Assembly (NCBI GenBank): GCA_964251385.1
Contig: CAXUJK010000001.1
Location: 1,178,001-1,242,000 of the forward strand
Reading direction: 5' to 3'
DNA from: CADCVW01 sp964251385
Lineage (GTDB): Bacteria > Pseudomonadota > Alphaproteobacteria > Sphingomonadales > Sphingomonadaceae
Length of the DNA: 64,000 nt
This document shows, one piece after another, positions 59,301 through 64,000 of the stretch (position 1 is the stretch's first letter; every line of letters starts with the position of its first letter). Below the pieces are notes generated by a model. That model worked only from the letters and a program-made list of their open reading frames with translations. It was not told the origin of the DNA and did no database searches. The position numbers were made by a program, and so were the translations under genes.

Positions 59301-60044
59301 TTAGTTGACGCGGCCCAGCCGGTCGATTGCGGTCTTGCGCATGCCGGCGAGATCCTCGGACATGCGCATGCTGGTCTGGTAGGCGCGCAGGATGTCGACC
59401 ATCGCCGTGGTCTCGACGATCGCCTGCACGTTGGATTTTTCGGTGCCGCCCGAGCGCAGCTTGGTGTCGGCGGCGGCGAGCGGGCGTCCGCCCTCCCCCG
59501 TCATCATCCCGTCGCCGCGGGGTGACAGCGCCTGTTCGTTGTCGAACACGGTGACGGCGATGCGGCCGATCGGGTCGGCTCCGGCGGACACCGTGCCGTC
59601 CGCCGCGATTGCCAGTCGCCCTGCCTGATCGGGTGCGACGTTGATCGGTTGACCGCCTTCGCCGAGCACGCGCTGCCCCATGGCGGTGGCGAGGTCGCCG
59701 CTCTCCAAGACCTTGAGGCTGCCCGCCCGCGTGTAGCCGGTGCCGCCGCCGGTAATCTCGACGGGCAGATAGCCCGGGCCTTGGATCATGACATCGAGCG
59801 CGTTGCCCGTCGGCTCGAAGCTGCCCGCCGCGGTGTCGTGGACGACGCCGTAGTCGAGCACGTACGACGTGTTCTTCGCAGCCTCGACCGACGCCTGCTC
59901 GCCCCGCTCCACATATTCGCGGAACACGGGCTGTTCGCGCTTGAAGCCCGTCGTCGACATGTTCGCCATGTTGTTGGCGGCGACGTCCATGCGGCGGCGC
60001 AGCGCCTGTTCGTGGCTCAGAAGTACGTAGGATGAGATGTCCAA
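59301..60044 (-). CDS. flgF: flagellar proximal rod protein FlgF
   Basis: Proximal rod subunit. 247 residues. The start MDISSYVLLSHEQALRRRMD with AANNMANMSTTGFKREQPVF is the FlgF form of the rod motif; IQGPGYLPVEITGGGTGYTR and SNVQAIVETTAMVDILRAYQ follow. It is the first gene of the leftward flgF-flgG-flgA-flgH set, divergent from fliL across about 108 bases. Confidence 0.95.
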   Translation of the reverse strand: MDISSYVLLSHEQALRRRMDVAANNMANMSTTGFKREQPVFREYVERGEQASVEAAKNTSYVLDYGVVHDTAAGSFEPTGNALDVMIQGPGYLPVEITGGGTGYTRAGSLKVLESGDLATAMGQRVLGEGGQPINVAPDQAGRLAIAADGTVSAGADPIGRIAVTVFDNEQALSPRGDGMMTGEGGRPLAAADTKLRSGGTEKSNVQAIVETTAMVDILRAYQTSMRMSEDLAGMRKTAIDRLGRVN

Positions 60045-60092
60045 GGCACGCCCTTCGAAAAATCGTCGCTAGGCAAAAGCTGCCGGGCGTCC

Positions 60093-60112
60093 GTCCTATA
60101 ATAGACGGGAAA
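60093..60112 (+). promoter_or_regulatory. TATAATAGA promoter motif with inverted flanks, copy 1
   Basis: GTCCTATAATAGACGGG before fliL: a TATAAT hexamer at 60097-60102 flanked by complementary CCGTC and GACGG. A similar sequence precedes the gene at 63039. No good -35 hexamer is seen 17 bases upstream. Confidence 0.4.
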
Positions 60113-60152
60113 TGCGGACCCCGGTGGGGACGTACGCGAAAAGGGGTGGGCA

Positions 60153-60656
60153 GTGGCGGACGAACCGGAAGAGGACGCGGACGACGCGATCGAAGCGCCC
60201 GCCGACGCGCCCAGGCCCGGCAAGCGCAAGAAGATCATCATCGGCGCGGTGGCCGCGTTGCTGCTGCTCGGCGGCGGGGGCGGAGCCTACGCCTATTTCG
60301 CCGCGGGCGACAAAACCGAAGACACGGAGGTCGTGGAGGCGGACGACGCCGAGACCGTCTACGTCGACGTGCCGCCGATGGTCGTCAACCTGCGCAGCGC
60401 GGACGGGGCGGCGCGGTTCGTCAAACTACGCTTCATGCTCGTCCCCGGCCCCGACGTCGATGCAACCGCGCTCGAAAAGAGGCTTCCGCTGCTCCTCGAC
60501 GCATACCAGCCTTTCCTGCGCGAATTGCGGCCCGAAGACCTTGCCGGGTCCGCCGCGGTGTTCCGCATCAAGGAGGAGATGCTGGTGCGCGCGCACGACG
60601 TGCTGGGCGAGGCGCAGGTCAAGGACGTGCTCATCCAGGACCTGATCCAGCAATGA
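60153..60656 (+). CDS. fliL: flagellar basal body-associated protein FliL
   Basis: Inner-membrane protein that supports stator function. 167 residues. The cytoplasmic acidic start ADEPEEDADDAIEAPADAPR is followed by a membrane helix (about 28-49, IIIGAVAALLLLGGGGGAYA) and a periplasmic SPFH-like domain with TVYVDVPPMVVNLRSADGAA and ALEKRLPLLLDAYQPFLREL. The GTG start has GGGG upstream and fits the family N-terminus. It overlaps fliM by four bases. Confidence 0.93.
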   Translation: MADEPEEDADDAIEAPADAPRPGKRKKIIIGAVAALLLLGGGGGAYAYFAAGDKTEDTEVVEADDAETVYVDVPPMVVNLRSADGAARFVKLRFMLVPGPDVDATALEKRLPLLLDAYQPFLRELRPEDLAGSAAVFRIKEEMLVRAHDVLGEAQVKDVLIQDLIQQ

Positions 60657-61573
60657 TCGAAGTCGACGCACCCCCCGCGCCCAAGCACGGGTTGAAAGCC
60701 GTCATCGAAGCCGACGTGATCAACCACGAACGGCTGCCCATGCTCGAGGTCGTGTACGATCGCATGGTCCGCAGCTTCGCGACGTCGCTGCGCCACCTGA
60801 CGTCCGACAATATCGATGTGACGCTGGAGGACATCGGCTCGGTTCGCTTCGGTGACTTCCTCAACCGGCTCGTCCAGCCCGGCATGGTCGGCGTCTTCCG
60901 CATTTCGGAATGGGAGAATTACGGGCTGATCACGGTCGAGCCTGATCTGATCTACGCCATCGTCGACGCATTGTTGGGCGGGCGCAAGGCGGGTGCCCAC
61001 CAGGTCACGGACGGGCGCGGCTACACCAGCATCGAGGCAGGGCTCGTGTCCCGCATGCTAGAGCTCGCGCTCGTCGATCTGGCCGCAGCATTAGAGCCGA
61101 TCGCACCGTCCACGATCAAGCTCGAACGCGTCGAGACCAACCCCCGCTTCGCCGCCATCGCCGGATCGACCAACATCTGCGCGGTCGCGACCTTTCGCGT
61201 CGACATGGAAGGGCGCGGGGGCAAGTTCAGCATCCTGCTTCCCTATGCCACGATCGAACCCGTGCGGCACAAGCTCGTCCAGCGCTTCATGGGCGAAAAG
61301 CTCGGCCGCGACAGCATCTGGGAAGCGCACATGGCGGCAGAGCTGCGCAAGACGGACGTCACGGTGGACGTCGTGCTCGGCGAGACGGAAATGTCGCTGT
61401 GCGACGTGCGCGGCTTCGTCGTCGGGCGCACGATTCCGCTCGGCAAGGGACCCGACGACCCGCTCGAGGTCCACTGCGGCGGCGTGTCGCTGGGCCGCGC
61501 GCATATCGGCCAACGCTGCAACAACATCGCCATCCGTCTGACGACGGACGTTTCCACAGGATCGACGCAATGA
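60653..61573 (+). CDS. fliM: flagellar motor switch protein FliM
   Basis: C-ring switch protein that binds CheY-P. 306 residues. The core starts NHERLPMLEVVYDRMVRSFA and SVRFGDFLNRLVQPGMVGVF; the middle CheC-like domain includes GRGYTSIEAGLVSRMLELAL and the C-terminal SpoA surface VTVDVVLGETEMSLCDVRGF. The short N-terminus before VINHERLP gives room for only a brief CheY-binding peptide. It overlaps fliL and the next gene by ATGA. Confidence 0.94.
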   Translation: MIEVDAPPAPKHGLKAVIEADVINHERLPMLEVVYDRMVRSFATSLRHLTSDNIDVTLEDIGSVRFGDFLNRLVQPGMVGVFRISEWENYGLITVEPDLIYAIVDALLGGRKAGAHQVTDGRGYTSIEAGLVSRMLELALVDLAAALEPIAPSTIKLERVETNPRFAAIAGSTNICAVATFRVDMEGRGGKFSILLPYATIEPVRHKLVQRFMGEKLGRDSIWEAHMAAELRKTDVTVDVVLGETEMSLCDVRGFVVGRTIPLGKGPDDPLEVHCGGVSLGRAHIGQRCNNIAIRLTTDVSTGSTQ

Positions 61574-61914
61574 CATTCGCCGTAATGACCAACATCGTGA
61601 CGATGCTCTTCTGCCTCGCCGTGCTCGTGCAGAGCGTGCGCATGATGCGGTCGTTGAAGACCGTGCAGGACGGCGCGCTGTCGACCGTGATCGACACGCT
61701 CGATCTGGCCACCGCGCAGGCGCGGCAAGTGCTCGACGAGTTCAAGGCGACGCTTGCCACGTGCGCGGCGAGCGAGCGTATCGTCCGCGAAGGGCAGGAC
61801 ATGGCGGAAGAGCTGAGCGTCATGATCGGCATCGCCGACGCGTCCGCCGAACGGCTGGTCAAGGCGTCGAGCGCTGCGAATACGCGCGCCGACCAGGACG
61901 AGGTGGTCGCGTGA
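61570..61914 (+). CDS. DUF6468 flagellar-locus protein
   Basis: A 114-residue protein. One N-terminal membrane helix (MTFAVMTNIVTMLFCLAVLV) and a coiled-coil rich in Leu, Ala and Glu (LDLATAQARQVLDEFKATLA, EELSVMIGIADASAERLVKA). Such a gene between fliM and motE is common in alphaproteobacteria, usually annotated DUF6468, role unknown. It overlaps fliM (ATGA) and motE (GTGA). Confidence 0.75.
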   Translation: MTFAVMTNIVTMLFCLAVLVQSVRMMRSLKTVQDGALSTVIDTLDLATAQARQVLDEFKATLATCAASERIVREGQDMAEELSVMIGIADASAERLVKASSAANTRADQDEVVA

Positions 61915-62441
61915 TCGGGCGGCCTTCCTTGCTGATGCTGACCGCGGGCGCGGCGGGGCTCGCGGTGATCGCCAACGGAGTGAATGCCGCCGCGCCTGCG
62001 GGTGCCGAGCGGACGCGCCTGGGCGTGTCGATCGCCGAGGACATGGGCGCCAGGGATCAGGCCGCGGCGCGCCGCAAGCGCGCGCTAGACATGCGCGAAC
62101 AGGCGGCCAAGGCGACCGAAACGCGGCTGAAGGCCGATATCGATGCGCGCGGTGCCGCCGAAGCCGCGACGACTCAGCCCAAGCCGGGTGAACGACAAGC
62201 GGAAACCGCCGACCAGTTCGACGACCTCGCCCGCATCTACCAGGCGATGAAGCCGGCGCGCGCGGCGGTGGTGTTCGAGCAGCTGGACATGGATGTGCAG
62301 ATGAAAGTCGCGCAAAAAATGCGCGAACGGTCGACCGCGACGATCATGGGCGCGATGACGCCACGGGGCGCGGCGGCGCTGAGCATGGCGCTCGCGCGCA
62401 AACAGGCGGGGCGCAAGGCGTCGCCGGAAGCGATGCGGTAA
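61911..62441 (+). CDS. motE: MotE-like flagellar chaperone
   Basis: A 176-residue periplasmic/inner-membrane protein of the MotE group, which stabilises MotC and the stator in alphaproteobacteria. An N-terminal hydrophobic segment (SLLMLTAGAAGLAVIANGVN) precedes a coiled coil, then the MgtE-N-like C-terminus DLARIYQAMKPARAAVVFEQ and LDMDVQMKVAQKMRERSTAT with IMGAMTPRGAAALSMALA. The GTG start overlaps the previous stop. Confidence 0.85.
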   Translation: MIGRPSLLMLTAGAAGLAVIANGVNAAAPAGAERTRLGVSIAEDMGARDQAAARRKRALDMREQAAKATETRLKADIDARGAAEAATTQPKPGERQAETADQFDDLARIYQAMKPARAAVVFEQLDMDVQMKVAQKMRERSTATIMGAMTPRGAAALSMALARKQAGRKASPEAMR

Positions 62442-62456
62442 AACAGCGTCATCCCG

Positions 62457-62534
62457 GCGCAGGCCGGGATCTCAGGGGAATATAGAAGCCGGCAGCTGAG
62501 ACTCGCTGAGATCCCGGCATGCGCCGGGATGACG
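62457..62534. repeat. CGTCAT...ATGACG intergenic element, copy C
   Basis: A 78-bp copy of the family at 19739 and 41083. Left end CGTCATCCCGGCGCAGGCCG, right end CATGCGCCGGGATGACG, core CCGGCA. It lies between convergent genes, motE and a leftward exported protein. Confidence 0.85.
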
Positions 62535-62538
62535 TGCT

Positions 62539-62943
62539 TTACGCCCGGCTGGCGACCACTTCGACGACCAGCACGCGGCTGACCGTGCTGTCCTGCGCGT
62601 GTAACGCCGCAGTCATGTCACCGGCGAGACGATCTACGTTCACCGGCGTCATCGGGGACGCGTAAAGCCGCGCGAATTCCATCGTCGTGCCGAGCGCCGC
62701 CGAACGCAGCGCGGGCATCGTCGCGCCCGCTTTGTCGGCGGCGGCGGCGTCCGCCATCTCGAGCACGAGCTTGATCCGCAACGTGCCGTCCGAGCGTGCA
62801 CCGTCGACGATCGGAACGACCAGTTCGTCCATCGGGACCAGAAACGCTTCGCCGCGCCCTGCCTCGGGCCCTTCGGGCGCGGCGATCGCGACCGCGCCGT
62901 TGGCCGACGCGGCGGCCGCGATGAGGACGATGGAACTGCGCAT
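62539..62943 (-). CDS. exported hypothetical protein in the flagellar locus
   Basis: A 134-residue protein. The N-terminus MRSSIVLIAAAASANGAVAI is a signal peptide cut near AIA-AP. The mature domain, ELVVPIVDGARSDGTLRIKL with VLEMADAAAADKAG and a last strand SRVLVVEVVASRA, resembles in layout the periplasmic FliL domain (strand-helix-strand), but the match is loose. GGAGAG lies eight bases before ATG 62943. It faces the next rightward gene. Confidence 0.65.
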   Translation of the reverse strand: MRSSIVLIAAAASANGAVAIAAPEGPEAGRGEAFLVPMDELVVPIVDGARSDGTLRIKLVLEMADAAAADKAGATMPALRSAALGTTMEFARLYASPMTPVNVDRLAGDMTAALHAQDSTVSRVLVVEVVASRA

Positions 62944-62996
62944 GCTAAATCTCTCCTGGGCGCGCGACACGCACCGCCGCCGAACGATCCGGCCCT

Positions 62997-63014
62997 CCCC
63001 TATAATAGAAGGGG
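62997..63014 (+). promoter_or_regulatory. TATAATAGA promoter motif with inverted flanks, copy 2
   Basis: CCCCTATAATAGAAGGGG, TATAAT at 63001-63006, with CCCCT and AGGGG arms; similar to the sequence at 60093. It precedes the gene starting at 63039. Confidence 0.4.
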
Positions 63015-63038
63015 TATTTGCTTAACGGAGCGCGCGAC

Positions 63039-63275
63039 GTGAGCCATGATCAGAAACCGGGCAAGGTGCGCGTCGTCGGCGGGGGCGACGTTCAATATGG
63101 TCGGCGCGCCGGCGACGTTGTAAATGCGGTGGTGACCGACCCGACTTCGACAGCCACGGTGGCCGAGGATGTCGGCGAGCCCGTCCCCCGCAGGTCGCAA
63201 CTTCTTCTCCCGGTCCTGTTCGTGTCGGGCTGCGCGATCGGCGGTGCTGCGTTGCCGCTGATGCGCGTGCTTTGA
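63039..63275 (+). CDS. small single-pass membrane protein
   Basis: A 78-residue protein with a soluble N-terminal part (SHDQKPGKVRVVGGGDVQYG) and one C-terminal membrane helix, SQLLLPVLFVSGCAIGGAAL. I do not recognise the family. The GTG at 63039 has GGAG nine bases before it; a longer TTG frame starts at 63018. It overlaps the following gene by one base (TGATG), so they form a unit next to the flagellar genes. Confidence 0.6.
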   Translation: MSHDQKPGKVRVVGGGDVQYGRRAGDVVNAVVTDPTSTATVAEDVGEPVPRRSQLLLPVLFVSGCAIGGAALPLMRVL

Positions 63276-64000
63276 TGACCGGACTTCTCTTCGTCCTGCT
63301 CGCGGCGGGAGCGCCGGTCGAGCAACCCGCGGTCGATGCCGCCCCCGCAAGGCTGCCCGGCTTCGCGGCTACGTTGTCGGACGGGCCGACGATCGCCGGC
63401 CCGTCCGCTTGGGTTCCGACCGGCGAGAACAAGGCCTGGGCGGCGCTCGCGCGATCGCGACCGAGCAACCGGCAATCGGTCCGCTGGAATTACGCGCGCG
63501 GTCTCCTCGCCGCCGAACGTTGGAACGAGGCTGTCGGCGTGCTCGACGTGATGGCGCAGGACGATCCGGACCTCGGCATCGTTCCGTCGTGGCGGATCGC
63601 GCGCGGTGCCGCGCTCGCCGGCGCGGGCAAGTCACGCGAGGCCTTGGCCGCCCTGGACGGAGACGCGCTCGCCGCCAACCCCGAAGCCTGCCTGTGGCGC
63701 ATGCTCGCGCGGGCGGACGCGGGGTTCGCCGAACAGTCGCTTGCGCAGGTGAACTGCGCCCTCCCGGCCTTGAACGCGCGTTCGGCAAGGGAGCGCACGC
63801 GCTTCGTCCTTGGGGCCTCGGGCGCTGCGATCGCGGCCCGACGTCCGGCGCTCGCGATCGACTGGCTCGGCATGTTGCCGGACGGCGACCCCGCCGCCAA
63901 CCTCCTGCGCGGCAAGGCGCTCGTCGCGCTCGGGCAGGCGCAGGCCGGGCGCGTGCGCCTGGACCGCGTCGCCGCGCGCGGCTCGCCCGAACAGCGAGTG
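63275..64000 (+). CDS. TPR-like periplasmic protein (3' part off the right edge)
   Basis: An open frame that runs off the window after 242 residues. It begins MTGLLFVLLAAGAPVEQPAV, a signal peptide, and then has helical repeats with the TPR-like pattern (NYARGLLAAERWNEAVGVLD, IARGAALAGAGKSREALAAL, LLRGKALVALGQAQAGRVRL). The first 40 mature residues are proline-rich. It starts in the stop codon of the preceding gene. In this position it may be a motility- or envelope-related scaffold, but the family is not certain. Confidence 0.7.
   Translation, partial: MTGLLFVLLAAGAPVEQPAVDAAPARLPGFAATLSDGPTIAGPSAWVPTGENKAWAALARSRPSNRQSVRWNYARGLLAAERWNEAVGVLDVMAQDDPDLGIVPSWRIARGAALAGAGKSREALAALDGDALAANPEACLWRMLARADAGFAEQSLAQVNCALPALNARSARERTRFVLGASGAAIAARRPALAIDWLGMLPDGDPAANLLRGKALVALGQAQAGRVRLDRVAARGSPEQRV

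Noticed and set aside
60074..60102. A housekeeping -35 box paired with TATAAT before fliL
   Set aside because: No TTGACA-like hexamer lies at 16-18 bases; the site is reported only as a motif.

Overview
The window is a GC-rich chromosomal segment of an alphaproteobacterium, most likely a sphingomonad (Sphingomonadales). The support is the codon usage, a SciP/DUF1153 regulator, GTTC-N7-GTTC SOS boxes (here on the minus strand), a class I PHA synthase with phasin, small exported proteins with a GEIVVCAR motif, and dispersed CGTCAT...ATGACG intergenic elements. No plasmid, phage or IS gene is visible.

Layout. 1-9.5 kb: mnmA (cut by the left edge), the CtrA-inhibitor homologue sciP, two GlsB/YeaQ membrane proteins, a SIMPL protein, an RND efflux pair, a DUF445 protein and a decayed GNAT gene. 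9.5-19.7 kb: murA, clpS, phasin and phaC with a PhaR-like operator, glpX, a TonB-like protein, a broken antitoxin gene, recJ, tRNA-Glu and a DUF1003 protein. 19.8-29.9 kb: two divergent, fully overlapping gene sets. Leftwards are a histidine phosphatase, methyltransferase, permuted glycoside hydrolase and inositol-3-phosphate synthase. Rightwards are two sugar epimerases and four glycosyltransferases. Together they look like a pathway for an inositol-containing glycan or glycoside of unknown structure. 29.8-31.3 kb: a class II aldolase and maleylacetoacetate isomerase.

31.3-36.9 kb is a LexA-controlled imuA-imuB-dnaE2 translesion mutagenesis cassette. 36.9-44.6 kb is a complete histidine operon in the enterobacterial order, hisG-D-C-B-H-A-F-IE. 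It is headed by a TrpR-like yerC gene with a palindrome over its promoter, has hisC and hisB fused in one frame, and meets a convergent hisN. An 88-bp repeat sits inside the operon before hisH.

44.7-51.8 kb is a tightly packed locus: SPFH protein, two DUF4178 zinc-ribbon proteins, a 57-residue membrane peptide, a DUF350 protein, a membrane-embedded aminopropyltransferase, an FAD amine-oxidase-like protein, a SpeD-type AdoMet decarboxylase and a 38-residue exported peptide ending in SCGLPCC. It looks like a membrane-associated polyamine system with its own small secreted peptide. 51.8-56.3 kb holds a kinase-like protein, dinB, an FMN reductase, cysQ and two unknown genes. 56.3-64 kb is flagellar: flagellin, flgH, flgA, flgG and flgF leftwards; fliL, fliM, a DUF6468 protein and motE rightwards; then small envelope proteins and a TPR-like gene cut by the right edge.

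The two loci most likely to hide undescribed biology are the divergent inositol/glycosyltransferase locus and the polyamine/SPFH/DUF4178 locus with its terminal cysteine peptide. The HisC-HisB fusion and the YerC-led his operon are the clearest single-gene oddities.
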